From an uncultured Flavobacteriales bacterium (GTDB taxonomy: Bacteria > Bacteroidota > Bacteroidia > Flavobacteriales_D > Crocinitomicaceae), in assembly GCA_913051935.1 (NCBI GenBank), contig CAJXCU010000001.1:44252-108251 (forward strand): DNA of 64,000 nucleotides, read 5' to 3'. Positions 7,949 through 17,530 of the stretch are shown here, one piece after another (position 1 is the stretch's first letter; the number at the start of each line of letters is the position of its first letter). The notes under the pieces are model-generated. The model searched no databases. It saw only the letters and a list, made by a program, of their open reading frames with translations, and had not been told where the DNA came from. The translations under genes were made by a program, and so were the position numbers.

Positions 7949-10900
7949 AATTCAGATTTCTTTTGGTAGTCTTTTTGCTCAGCACTTACGCTGAGGCACA
8001 GACCTACGGGAATGAATGGATTTCCTATGACCAGAAGTATTTTTCATTTCCCGTGGTGGAAGCGGGAATTTATAAAATTGATTATCCTACCTTAGTTAGT
8101 GCTGGAGTTCCACTTTCAGCATTGAGTTCTTCAAATTTTCAAATCTTTGGTAAAGAAAGAGAGATTCCTCTTTTTATTGAAGATGGTGGGGATCAAACCA
8201 TAGAGAGTGGCGATTTTATTCTTTTCTATGCGGAGGGTAATGATGGCTGGTTAGATTCCTCTTTGTATGACAATACAGATTGGATAGGGAATCCAAAATA
8301 CAGTCTATACAATGATACCCTGAATTATTTTTTAACCTGGAACTCTTCCTCAGATAATTTGCGTTTTAGTGAGGAGACAGCGGATGATTTTGAGAATTAT
8401 TCTGCAGATGAATTCGTAATTGAAGAGAGTTTTAATTTTTATTCAAATAGTTACAATGAAGGCGAGAAATCTGCGGATGCCTCTAGTTCTTTTTTTATGC
8501 CGGGAGAAGGCTGGGGGAGCACCCCAAAAAACGGAAATAATGGATATACATGGGATTTTAGCGCATTGAATTTTACTGGAATTTACCAAGGTCAAAATGC
8601 ACCTTTGATTGAATACGAATCTGTTGTGGTCGGTCGTTCAAATGCAGCACAGCCAAATCCTGAAAGTGGTAACCACCATACAAAACATACGATAGGAAAT
8701 AGTAATTATACTTTGGTCGACTCGGTCTTTACGGGTTATCAAAGTGTTTTTATAAACGGTTCATTTTCCGCAGACGTTATTTCATCGAATGGAAATTCTA
8801 ATTTCAAGGTAAATATCATAGGCGATTTAAATGTTGCAACCGATTATCAATCGATTAATTATTGGTCTTTTCATTACCCAAGATCTTTGTCTTTCTCATC
8901 CGAAGCAAGTGTAGATTTCGAGGTCATAAACTCAGCAGCGTTGAAATCGAAAATTGAAATTAATGGGGGGCAGTTTGTAAGTCCAGTAGCTCTCGTGATC
9001 GGTCCAGAACCCTATAAACTGAAAATTGTTGAAAGCAATGGAATTTATAAATTCTTGGTCCCAAATGCTGCCCTATCCGATCGGCAAAAGATTTTTGTAG
9101 AGAGCAATGCAGATATAACGAATATATCGGCTTTAAACGCTGTAAATCAAAATGGTTTCTTTACTGATTTCGCATCCAACGTTAATCTAGAAAGTGTATT
9201 GCTTTTTGTCTACAATGAAAAGTTAGGCAACGCAGTGAATGAATATGTAGCACACCGGTCATCTGAAAGTGGTGGGTCATACAATGTGCTCACGGCTGAG
9301 GTTTCAGAGCTTTATCAACAATACGGTGGGGGTGTTCCCAAGCATATTAATGGGATTCGGAGGTTCGCTCACCATATGTTTGAATCGTCCACCTCGAAAC
9401 CTGTTGGATTATTTCTTTTAGGAAAAGGTATCAGGGAAGCTAATATTACTTCATTGACAAGTATAGGTCCTGGTTCAAGAACGAACAGTTTGGCTTATCA
9501 AAACTCACTCGTTCCTTCTTTTGGTCAGCCCTCATGCGATGCCTGTATTACCTCGAACCTACCTGGAACAAATAAATGGACACCACTTATACCGACAGGA
9601 AGGATTTCCGTAAAAACTGAGGCAGAACTTGCGACCTACTTATCAAAAATTGTAGCCTTTGATGCACAACAAAATCAAGATGACATATACAATACGAATA
9701 CCAAGGATTGGCAGAAGCATATTTTACACTTTTCTGGTGGAGAGGATTTCCAGGAGCAGCAAGCTTTTCAAAATTACCTCAACACAATGGCAATCAAGGC
9801 GGAGGATTATTATTTTGGTGGAAAAGTTAATCTTGTCGCAAAAGAAAATGACAATCCAATTAGCCCTACAGAATTACAGGGTATTACCGACCGCATTAGT
9901 GAGGGTGTTTCTCTGATGAATTTTTTCGGTCATTTTTCAACTACTGAAAGTGGTTTTGATATTAACCTAGATAACCCGGCAAATTGGAACAATGAGGGAA
10001 GGTATCCTTTGCTATTGGCAAATTCATGTTACAATGGTAATATTTTTCATAATTCCACCTCAAATTCAGAAAGCTTTGTTTTGACACCTAATGCGGGAGT
10101 CATTGCCTATTTAGGGACATTAAATTACGGATTCACAGGAGCTTTACAATCCTATTCCAATCATTTTTATGATCAGTTTTCTCGTTACAACTATGGAGGA
10201 ACTATCGGTCAGCACATTAAAGCAACCATTGATTCTGTATTAGACGAAAACGCTAGTCTGATATATGAGACTACGTTCTTACAAATGACGCTGCATGGCG
10301 ACCCTATGATTCGTTTAAATTGGCATGAGCTCCCCGAAATTGAGCTTACAGATTCTCGTGTTTCTTTCGGCCCAGAAGATATCTCTTTGGCGACTGATTC
10401 AATTGAGGTAAATGTGAAAATACGAAACCTTGGTAAAGCAATTACAGATACGTTTGATCTAACAATTAATCGAAACTTTCCTAATTCGGATATTGATTCA
10501 AATTATATATTTAATATTCCTGGGCTTAATTATGAAAAAGTTTTGAATCTGAAGTTGCCTTTTCAGTCAAGCCAAGGGGTTGGGGTTAATAAGTTCACTG
10601 TTAAGGTAGATCGTCCTGATTTCATTGAAGAGCAATATGATGAGCTTATCAATAATCAGGTGGTCAAGAATTTTCAAATAAACGTTGATGGAGTAGAGCC
10701 GGTTTGGCCTGAAAACTTCGCAGTGGTTCCAATAGATTCAATAAGTGTTCGGGCATCCACCATTGATGCACTTGCAGCGCTAAATACCTATCGATTTGAG
10801 ATCGATACGACACCGGACTTTAATAGTGAATTTGCGAGAACGCATACCAAAACTATTGAAGGGGGATTACTTACCGTTCATCCATCTGAATGGGTCTTTA

Positions 10901-13107
10901 AGTCAAGTGGCAATACTGCCGCATTGCAGCTATTGGATAGTGCTGTTTATTTTTGGCGCGTGGCCCTGGAAGATAATGAACTCGTTTGGAAGCAAAGATC
11001 ATTTCAATACATTTCAAATAAAAGAGGATGGGGACAAGATGTATATGGTCAATTTGTTTCGAATTCATTCAATGGTGTTGAATTAGATCCTTCGAATTTT
11101 TACAGAGAATTTACTCCCATTGAAGCAGATATTTCCTGTCTCTGTAAATCAACCTCACAATCACCCGGGCATTATGACAATGCTTGGTATTTAAATAGCA
11201 TTCAACAGGACTATAATATTTGCACGGCCACACCAAAATTTCATGTGGCGGTTATAGATAAGGCTACGCTCGAGCCATGGGGTACTCGCTATGTAAACGC
11301 AAATGGGTCCATTCAGAATCCTGACCACGACTTTGGAAACAATAATGACAATGGGGGATGTGAAGACCGTGTAATGAAGTACTTTACCTTTAATCAAACC
11401 AATACAACGGATTTAAATTCATTTAAAAATTTTATTGAAAATGAAATACCAGATGGGAATTATGTCTTGATTTATACGCCAATGACAACGCGTTATGACC
11501 TCTGGGATGCACTGAGTCCTGATTTGTATTCTACTTTTTCTTTGATGGGCTCTGACAGCATTGTTCCCGGGAGAGAAAATCGACCGTTTATCTTTTTGAC
11601 TCGAAAGGGAGATTCCAATTTTGTTGTAGAAATTTTTTCTCAAAATAATGAAGATATATATTTGGATACATTGATTAACGGTGCTGAGGTAGTTGGTTTT
11701 GAATCCTCTCCAGTCATCGGTCCTGTTCGGCAATGGAATTCAATACATTGGAAACAAAATCCATTAGAGTCTAATACGGCAGATACAACGTATTTAGAAA
11801 TACAACTTTTAGATGAGCTCGGCAATTACCAGAGTTCGATTGATACCTTATTCACCCTGCATGATTCGATCATCAATCTGCAGAATATAATCGATGCAGA
11901 GCTGAACCCAAAGATAAAATTAACGAGCAAATACAAAGACCTGGTCAGTCAAACGCCGGCTCAAATGGATTTTTGGCATGTTCTATATGACCCAATTCCG
12001 GAGGCAGCCATTGTGGGTAACGGCAATTTTCTTTGGGCACCCTCAGACACCTTACAAGAAGGACAGCAGGGTTCATTTGCAATAGATGTGGCAAATATTA
12101 GTGATGTCTCTATGGACTCTTTACTGGTTTCATATTTTATTTTAGATGAAAATCAGGAAAAACATTTTATCCCTTATGATAGAACGGATTCTCTGCGTGT
12201 TGCAGGCACACTTTCGGATACTATTTCTTTTGGAACGGCCAATTTAGTGGGTTCAAACTTTTTCTGTATGGAGGTGAATCCTTATGTGGATTTATCATTA
12301 ACACTTACAGACCAGCCTGAACAATCACATCTTAACAATATTCTTCAATACCCTTTTACAGTTGTTTCTGAGGATATTAACCCAATTTTGGATGTTACCT
12401 TTAATGGTATTCATATTTTAAATGAGGACATCGTCGCACCAACTTCAGAGATAAATATTTCTCTAAATGATGAGAACCCATATTTGCTTCTTGATACAGA
12501 TGCCGATACCTCATTATTTGGAATTTTCATTACCGATCCTGAAGGTCTCGTCTCTCGAATTCCCTTTATAGATGCTGCCGGAAATATTGTGATGAATTGG
12601 ATTCCTGGAGACGACAATCAAAATAAGTTTAAAATTAGCTATCCTGCTTATTTTGAAAAGTCGGGAGTATATACGCTTCTTGTTCAAGGTTCGGATAAGT
12701 CAGGAAACGCCTCAGGTGATTTTGAGTATGAAATCGATTTTACGGTTGTACACGAATCAAGGATTTCTCAGCTCATGAATTATCCAAATCCATTTTCGAC
12801 ACAGACTAGATTTGTTTTTACACTTACAGGCGATCTTGTTCCTGATGATCTGTTGATTCAAATCATGACCATTAGTGGTCGAGTCGTAAGAGAGATATCT
12901 GAAGGTGAAATAGGCCCCATTCAGATTGGTCGAAACATTACCGAATTTGCCTGGGATGGAAGGGATCAATTTGGGGATATACTGGCAAATGGCGTTTATC
13001 TCTATCGCGTAAAAGCTAAGATAGATGGTAAAGACATCGAGCTACTAGACTCGGAAGCTGACCAGTACTTTCACAAAGGATTGGGGAAAATGTATATTAT
13101 TCGTTAG
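7945..13107 (+). CDS. porU2: PorU2-like C25 cysteine protease/sortase with T9SS sorting domain
   Basis: A very large secreted protein (1,720 residues). It has a signal peptide (MKFRFLLVVFLLSTYAEA) and beta-rich N-terminal domains. A gingipain-type C25 domain spans about residues 415-790, with catalytic H663 in NFFGHFST and C695 in LANSCYNGN. Several Ig-like and CARDB-like segments follow, then a C-terminal sorting-type domain from about 1,610 (NYPNPFSTQTRF, closing with NGVYLYRVKA). Canonical PorU, about 1,100-1,300 residues, cleaves sorting domains and attaches cargo to A-LPS. The greater length and the PorV2 partner fit PorU2. The stop overlaps that of the convergent phosphatase gene. Confidence 0.85.
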   Translation: MKFRFLLVVFLLSTYAEAQTYGNEWISYDQKYFSFPVVEAGIYKIDYPTLVSAGVPLSALSSSNFQIFGKEREIPLFIEDGGDQTIESGDFILFYAEGNDGWLDSSLYDNTDWIGNPKYSLYNDTLNYFLTWNSSSDNLRFSEETADDFENYSADEFVIEESFNFYSNSYNEGEKSADASSSFFMPGEGWGSTPKNGNNGYTWDFSALNFTGIYQGQNAPLIEYESVVVGRSNAAQPNPESGNHHTKHTIGNSNYTLVDSVFTGYQSVFINGSFSADVISSNGNSNFKVNIIGDLNVATDYQSINYWSFHYPRSLSFSSEASVDFEVINSAALKSKIEINGGQFVSPVALVIGPEPYKLKIVESNGIYKFLVPNAALSDRQKIFVESNADITNISALNAVNQNGFFTDFASNVNLESVLLFVYNEKLGNAVNEYVAHRSSESGGSYNVLTAEVSELYQQYGGGVPKHINGIRRFAHHMFESSTSKPVGLFLLGKGIREANITSLTSIGPGSRTNSLAYQNSLVPSFGQPSCDACITSNLPGTNKWTPLIPTGRISVKTEAELATYLSKIVAFDAQQNQDDIYNTNTKDWQKHILHFSGGEDFQEQQAFQNYLNTMAIKAEDYYFGGKVNLVAKENDNPISPTELQGITDRISEGVSLMNFFGHFSTTESGFDINLDNPANWNNEGRYPLLLANSCYNGNIFHNSTSNSESFVLTPNAGVIAYLGTLNYGFTGALQSYSNHFYDQFSRYNYGGTIGQHIKATIDSVLDENASLIYETTFLQMTLHGDPMIRLNWHELPEIELTDSRVSFGPEDISLATDSIEVNVKIRNLGKAITDTFDLTINRNFPNSDIDSNYIFNIPGLNYEKVLNLKLPFQSSQGVGVNKFTVKVDRPDFIEEQYDELINNQVVKNFQINVDGVEPVWPENFAVVPIDSISVRASTIDALAALNTYRFEIDTTPDFNSEFARTHTKTIEGGLLTVHPSEWVFKSSGNTAALQLLDSAVYFWRVALEDNELVWKQRSFQYISNKRGWGQDVYGQFVSNSFNGVELDPSNFYREFTPIEADISCLCKSTSQSPGHYDNAWYLNSIQQDYNICTATPKFHVAVIDKATLEPWGTRYVNANGSIQNPDHDFGNNNDNGGCEDRVMKYFTFNQTNTTDLNSFKNFIENEIPDGNYVLIYTPMTTRYDLWDALSPDLYSTFSLMGSDSIVPGRENRPFIFLTRKGDSNFVVEIFSQNNEDIYLDTLINGAEVVGFESSPVIGPVRQWNSIHWKQNPLESNTADTTYLEIQLLDELGNYQSSIDTLFTLHDSIINLQNIIDAELNPKIKLTSKYKDLVSQTPAQMDFWHVLYDPIPEAAIVGNGNFLWAPSDTLQEGQQGSFAIDVANISDVSMDSLLVSYFILDENQEKHFIPYDRTDSLRVAGTLSDTISFGTANLVGSNFFCMEVNPYVDLSLTLTDQPEQSHLNNILQYPFTVVSEDINPILDVTFNGIHILNEDIVAPTSEINISLNDENPYLLLDTDADTSLFGIFITDPEGLVSRIPFIDAAGNIVMNWIPGDDNQNKFKISYPAYFEKSGVYTLLVQGSDKSGNASGDFEYEIDFTVVHESRISQLMNYPNPFSTQTRFVFTLTGDLVPDDLLIQIMTISGRVVREISEGEIGPIQIGRNITEFAWDGRDQFGDILANGVYLYRVKAKIDGKDIELLDSEADQYFHKGLGKMYIIR

Positions 13108-14324
13108 AAGAATTTGCAGCTAAATATTGCTGTGTCATCTACGAAGCTAAGGTCTCCTCTCCAATCATCGAGCTTAGAAAAAATGATATTATTCATATCC
13201 TCCATTTTCAGTGGAGCATAGGATTGTGCAGCCTTCACGAGCTGGTTTACCCCAAAGAGCTTTCCTTCATTATTTTCAAGTTCAATCAATCCATCCGTGT
13301 AGAGGACAAATGTCGAGTTAGGGTTAAGTTCAATCATACCTACATTTATCTTCGGTATTTCGTCGAGCATACCAAGTCCAATGCAGCCCTTATCGAGCAT
13401 GAATACTTTTCGTCCATGAAGTATGAATGGGTGGTTGTGCCCAGCATTAACGTATTTCATCTGTCTCGTGTAGGCATTGTAGTGTGCGATAAAAAAGGTA
13501 ATGAATTTTTCTCCTTTTGCACTCCTCATTACTTTTTTGTTGAGTTCCTCTATGAGGAAGGGCATCTCAAATCTTTGATACTTAAAAAGAGTTCTTATCG
13601 TAGCTTGAAAGTTAGCCATCAATAGTGCTGCACTGATTCCTTTACCTGATACATCAGCTATACATATGATATACTCATCATCTCCAAGAGGTATAAAGTC
13701 ATAATAATCGCCACCTATCGCATGTCTCGGGATGTATTTTGCTGACAGGTCCATTTTACTATTGGAAGGTAGCTCTGATGGGAATAAGAGCTTTTGCATT
13801 TCGGATGCAACCTCTAACTCTTTGGATATTCTTTCTTTAATGATGTTTTGCTTACCGAGCCTCTTGTTTTCGACTGCTACGGCAATAATATTTGTAAGTG
13901 TTTGAACAAATGAAAAATAACTTGTTTCACTTTCGCTATCTAGATTGCTAGAAAGTAATAAGAACGCAAGGGGTTTTTCAGAGTGGAATACTGGGATAAT
14001 AACCTGGAATTGATGCAAAATTTTAGACTGAGAGGACTCAATGATGGTGATTTCCCTGAACCGACTAAATTCATTGTCAATTTCTTTCAGATCAATTTTT
14101 CCTTTAAAACCAATTTTTATCGGATTCTCCCATTCTTTTTGGTTTAGAAGTAGTACAAATTTTGAGAACCCGAGTTGCTCTTTAAGGATAAACGTATATA
14201 TTTTCATCAAATGCTGTACTGGAGCATTTTCGTTGATTGCATTTGTGATTTCCAACAAAGACATAAGCTTGATCTCCTTCACCTCATTTTGGTACACTAA
14301 ATCTTGCTCTCTCGTTGTATACAT
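13104..14324 (-). CDS. SpoIIE/RsbU-type PP2C serine phosphatase with GAF-like N-terminus
   Basis: Predicted cytoplasmic signalling phosphatase of 406 residues. Residues of about 1-165 look like a GAF-type sensor followed by a short helix. From about 185 the PP2C/SpoIIE domain is clear: metal-binding Asp in AIGGDYYDFIPL, CIADVSGKGISAALLMANFQ, YVNAGHNHPFIL and LYTDGLIELEN. Such enzymes usually dephosphorylate an anti-sigma antagonist, but no STAS or HPK kinase gene is adjacent. It starts 2 nt after the LpxD-like gene upstream and is likely co-transcribed with it. The 3' end overlaps porU2 tail to tail by 4 nt. Confidence 0.87.
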   Translation of the reverse strand: MYTTREQDLVYQNEVKEIKLMSLLEITNAINENAPVQHLMKIYTFILKEQLGFSKFVLLLNQKEWENPIKIGFKGKIDLKEIDNEFSRFREITIIESSQSKILHQFQVIIPVFHSEKPLAFLLLSSNLDSESETSYFSFVQTLTNIIAVAVENKRLGKQNIIKERISKELEVASEMQKLLFPSELPSNSKMDLSAKYIPRHAIGGDYYDFIPLGDDEYIICIADVSGKGISAALLMANFQATIRTLFKYQRFEMPFLIEELNKKVMRSAKGEKFITFFIAHYNAYTRQMKYVNAGHNHPFILHGRKVFMLDKGCIGLGMLDEIPKINVGMIELNPNSTFVLYTDGLIELENNEGKLFGVNQLVKAAQSYAPLKMEDMNNIIFSKLDDWRGDLSFVDDTAIFSCKFF

Positions 14325-14326
14325 GA

Positions 14327-15244
14327 TTATTTTTTAAAAAGCGTTGGTAGATTTCTCAATGCTGCCAATTCTTTAAGTTTGTCTTTTGCCTCTATACAAG
14401 GTGTTCCGAAGTATGTCTTTCCTTCCTCGAGATCTTTTGTGATTCCCGATTGCCCCAACACGGTTACATTATCTTGAATGGTAACTTTACTTGCACATCC
14501 TACTTGCCCCCAAATGGAGACATTATTTTTTATCGTAACACATCCGGCAATTCCAGTTCCTGATGCGATTATACAATTGAGCCCAATTACAGTGTCATGC
14601 CCAATTTGAACAAGGTTGTCAATTTTAGTTCCCTCACCAATTGTTGTGAAGGATGATACCCCCGCATCAATGGTTGATGACGCTCCAATTTCAACATGAC
14701 TTTCAATTTTCACCCCACCGATTGTATTCATGAGGGAATGTTTCTTGTTTTTTGTATTGTAGTAAAATGCGTGATGTCCAATCACTGCATTTGGACCTAT
14801 AATTACGTGGTCTTTTATTTCTACATTATCCATTATTACTGCTCCTGGGAGTATTTTCGTATGTGCACCAATTTGAATATTGTTTCCAAGTGACACATTA
14901 CCTGCAATAACCGCACTTGAGGATATTTCTTGCATTTTATTGCCTCCTATTTCAGCTTGTGGGAAGTAGGTACTGCATAATTTATTGTAGTCATTAAAGG
15001 GGTCCTCAGAAAAGATGATGGCCTTGCCTAAAGGCACCTCCACTTCGTGATTTATAATGATGGTATTGGCCTTTGAAGAAAGTGCGCTGGCGAAATATTT
15101 GGGATGGTCCACAAAAATCAAATCACCGGTCTCCACTCGATTTATTTCACTTAATCCATTGACAATATGCTTTACAGGACCTTTAAAATCTCGTTTTAGC
15201 TCTGCTGCTATTTCTTCAATGTATTTTGGAGAAGTAAATCTCAT
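14327..15244 (-). CDS. LpxD-like left-handed beta-helix acyltransferase
   Basis: UDP-3-O-acylglucosamine N-acyltransferase-like protein (305 residues). The N-terminal domain has a nucleotide-sugar-binding look (DLIFVDHPKYFASAL), then many hexapeptide repeats (about 100-265) such as IQIGAHTKILPGAVI and VEIGASSTIDAGVSS. The LpxD-type catalytic histidine region reads VIGHHAFYYN, and later IGHDTVIG. A conventional Bacteroidetes LpxD is about 340 residues and sits beside lpxC/fabZ and lpxA. This shorter paralog is elsewhere, so it may serve lipid A or another acylated nucleotide sugar. Confidence 0.78.
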   Translation of the reverse strand: MRFTSPKYIEEIAAELKRDFKGPVKHIVNGLSEINRVETGDLIFVDHPKYFASALSSKANTIIINHEVEVPLGKAIIFSEDPFNDYNKLCSTYFPQAEIGGNKMQEISSSAVIAGNVSLGNNIQIGAHTKILPGAVIMDNVEIKDHVIIGPNAVIGHHAFYYNTKNKKHSLMNTIGGVKIESHVEIGASSTIDAGVSSFTTIGEGTKIDNLVQIGHDTVIGLNCIIASGTGIAGCVTIKNNVSIWGQVGCASKVTIQDNVTVLGQSGITKDLEEGKTYFGTPCIEAKDKLKELAALRNLPTLFKK

Positions 15245-15354
15245 TTGGTACTTTTTTCAAAAATAAGGATTGAAAGAACATTATATAGCGGTCATAAAAA
15301 GACTTATCCCCTTTGCTATGTTCAAATAGGATATAGAATATTTAGTCAAAAGTT

Positions 15355-15387
15355 TTGATGTTATTAAAAAAGAATTTCCTATTTTTG
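15355..15387 (+). promoter_or_regulatory. Bacteroidetes-type promoter of rpmE2
   Basis: TATTTTTG (15380-15387) fits TAnnTTTG, with TTG (15355-15357) 22 nt upstream. The start codon of the L31 gene follows 23 nt later. Confidence 0.65.
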
Positions 15388-15410
15388 CAATCCATTTTTG
15401 AACATTTATT

Positions 15411-15665
15411 ATGAAAAAAGAGATACACCCTGATGATTACAGACTTGTTGTCTTCAAAGACATGTCTAATGATTATGCATTTTTATGCCCATCATGTGCT
15501 CCGACTAAGGACACGATCAAATGGGAAGATGGTAATGATTACCCTCTAGTGAAGCTGGATATTTCTCATAAGTCGCATCCTTTCTTTACAGGAGTTGCCC
15601 AGTTTGTGGATACTGCTGGTAGAATTGATAAGTTCAAGAACCGTCACGGTCGTCACATGAAGTAA
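15411..15665 (+). CDS. rpmE2: 50S ribosomal protein L31, type B
   Basis: Large-subunit protein of 84 residues. It has the type B signatures [36 protein letters not shown] and [20 protein letters not shown]. Type B forms normally lack cysteines, yet this one has FLCPSC with C26 and C29, a single CxxC pair. That is half of a zinc site and its meaning is unclear. It is a single-gene unit with its own promoter and a strong terminator. Confidence 0.95.
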   Translation: MKKEIHPDDYRLVVFKDMSNDYAFLCPSCAPTKDTIKWEDGNDYPLVKLDISHKSHPFFTGVAQFVDTAGRIDKFKNRHGRHMK

Positions 15666-15682
15666 ACAATATTGATATTCTT

Positions 15683-15706
15683 AAAGCCCTTTCGAGGGCT
15701 TTTTTT
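15683..15706. terminator. Bidirectional intrinsic terminator after rpmE2 and sua5
   Basis: AAAGCCCT-TTCG-AGGGCTTT is an 8-bp perfect stem with a stable UUCG-type tetraloop followed by a T run. It ends rpmE2 transcripts, and the matching A run upstream lets it work for the convergent sua5 gene, whose stop codon lies in its edge. Confidence 0.85.
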
Positions 15707-16679
15707 ATGAGTTATATTTTTGAATTGCTCTTTTAATTCTATCGTTTACAGCTCTACCAATTCCAATTTCGGGCATGAACTCAATATAAATCGAAGAGAA
15801 TTTTTTGGCATCCATAATGTGAAATGATCTGTAAAGCTCTTTTGCTGCAGCATCTATATTTCCATTTTCACTCAGCAAAAATTGATTTTCATTGGGAAAA
15901 TCAGGGTGTAGCGTGTCAAAACCAATAAACCCGCAGTTTTCGATCTTATTTCCTTCATGTTTTTGCGCTATAGAAAACATTGCCGTATTTGGAGCATAAT
16001 GGTGCTTTACCATTCCGCTTGTAAGGACTTCTTGATTGCTTTCAAGCTTATTTTTGAGACCGACTTTTTTTTGAATACAAGCCTCTATTTCTTCAATTGA
16101 AATACTCCCGAGTCTGTATACAATAACAGCTTCATTTTCAAAACCAATTATTGTTGATTCTATGCCTTTTTCGCAGATGCCTCCATCTAAGATATATGGT
16201 ATTCGTGTATTGAGTTGTTCTTTTACATGAGCAGGAGAGGTTGGACTAATTCTGCCATATAGATTTGCACTCGGTGCAGCAAGAGGATAGGCCAATGTTT
16301 CCAAAAGAGCCAGACATAATTTGTGCTGAGGTACGCGCAAGGCAACGCAGTTTTTGCCCGCAGTGACCGAATCGGGTATTGTTTGCTTTTTTGGTAAGAG
16401 CATCGTCAGAGGTCCAGGCCAAAACTTTTCCGCTAGAGTTTCTGCATCTTTTGGAACAATCGTTACATCTTCAAAAGCTGATGATGTATCCTTGTAATGA
16501 AGGATGAGCGGATTGGACAAGGGTCTTTTTTTTGCTGCATAAATTTTGGCAATGGCTTGTGAATTATTTCCATTGGCAGCCAAACCATAGACCGTTTCGG
16601 TTGGAATAGAGATGATTTCTGAACTATCTAGTAAGCGCTTTGCTTTTTTTATACATGTACCTATCTCAGTCCTTTGCAT
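15705..16679 (-). CDS. L-threonylcarbamoyladenylate synthase (Sua5 type)
   Basis: Makes threonylcarbamoyl-AMP from threonine, bicarbonate and ATP for the t6A37 tRNA modification. The YrdC/TsaC core is plain: IISIPTETVYGLAANG, KIYAAKKRPLSNPLILHY and VALRVPQH, with SANLYGRISPTS. The 324-residue length and a C-terminal extension (from about residue 215, TSGMVKHHYAP onward) mark the longer Sua5 form. I prefer the ATG at 16679; a TTG two codons earlier is in frame. It stands alone between rpmE2 and the response regulator. Confidence 0.92.
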   Translation of the reverse strand: MQRTEIGTCIKKAKRLLDSSEIISIPTETVYGLAANGNNSQAIAKIYAAKKRPLSNPLILHYKDTSSAFEDVTIVPKDAETLAEKFWPGPLTMLLPKKQTIPDSVTAGKNCVALRVPQHKLCLALLETLAYPLAAPSANLYGRISPTSPAHVKEQLNTRIPYILDGGICEKGIESTIIGFENEAVIVYRLGSISIEEIEACIQKKVGLKNKLESNQEVLTSGMVKHHYAPNTAMFSIAQKHEGNKIENCGFIGFDTLHPDFPNENQFLLSENGNIDAAAKELYRSFHIMDAKKFSSIYIEFMPEIGIGRAVNDRIKRAIQKYNS

Positions 16680-16823
16680 AATCAAAAGTAAGGATATCTA
16701 TCCTGATTTCAGCTTGGATTGTTTGAACTTTATTTTTTAAAATTTGACTTAATTATGCATTATTGTCAGGGGCTCGCTCATCACAATATGTTCGTTTTAG
16801 AACAATATTACGTTGGATATGTT

Positions 16824-16831
16824 TACTTTTG
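16824..16831 (+). promoter_or_regulatory. -7 element (TACTTTTG) of response regulator
   Basis: TACTTTTG matches TAnnTTTG and lies 21 nt before the ATG at 16853. This supports that start over the in-frame ATG at 16763, which would lie upstream of the promoter. Confidence 0.55.
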
Positions 16832-16852
16832 TTTAGACACATTCTAAATAAC

Positions 16853-17530
16853 ATGGGAGTTATTCTTGCAGATAGTAATGATATAGTACGCGCAGGCATG
16901 CGTTCTGTCCTTTCTATGCAAACTGATTTACCCATCACCTCTGAAGCAACAAACAGTGAAGAGTTGTGTGAGCAAGTTCAATCGTTTAGTCCTTCGATGG
17001 TTATTTTAGACTTTACCTCTGAGGGATTTACCATTGATGTAATATCGAAAATAAAAAGTATAAATTCCGATATTCGTTTTATTGCGATAACTCCTGAGCA
17101 AAATGCGCAAACTTTAATTGATGCGCTTCGACTTGGTGTCAATAGTTATGTAAAGAAGAACTGCGCATTGGATGAAATTGTAAATGCAGTTATTGAAACA
17201 AGTCGCGGAAATAAGTTCTTCTGTGGTCAGATATTAGAGACAATTCAAAGAGCGGAAATCGATGTCAATCACCTTGATTTTGATCCACTAAATTGTGAGC
17301 CAGTCATCTTAAGTGAACGAGAAAACGAAATTATAAAGTTGGTCGCCGAAGGGAATACAAACGGTAAAATAGCTGAGCTCCTATTTTTAAGTAATCATAC
17401 TGTAAACACGCATCGCAAAAATATAATGGCCAAGCTCGGTGTTAAAAATACTGCTGGTATTGTTATGTATGCTGTTAAAATGAACATCGTCTCGCCAAAT
17501 CGATTTTTATTTTCTCCAAGTAACGGCTAG
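16853..17530 (+). CDS. LuxR/NarL-type response regulator
   Basis: Two-domain DNA-binding response regulator of 225 residues. The receiver domain (1 to about 118) begins MGVILADSNDIVRAGM with the acidic pocket, has phospho-acceptor D53 in MVILDF, T80 and K101 in YVKKNC. The LuxR helix-turn-helix spans about 154-212 (LSERENEIIKLVAEGNTNGK, then HTVNTHRKNIMAKLGV). No histidine kinase is adjacent, so it is an orphan whose signal cannot be named. An in-frame extension to 16763 adds 30 residues without receiver character. The stop shares a CTAG with the convergent TonB receptor gene. Confidence 0.9.
   Translation: MGVILADSNDIVRAGMRSVLSMQTDLPITSEATNSEELCEQVQSFSPSMVILDFTSEGFTIDVISKIKSINSDIRFIAITPEQNAQTLIDALRLGVNSYVKKNCALDEIVNAVIETSRGNKFFCGQILETIQRAEIDVNHLDFDPLNCEPVILSERENEIIKLVAEGNTNGKIAELLFLSNHTVNTHRKNIMAKLGVKNTAGIVMYAVKMNIVSPNRFLFSPSNG

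Noticed and set aside
16763..16852. Upstream start of the response regulator
   Set aside because: The region precedes the TACTTTTG promoter element and does not resemble a receiver domain.
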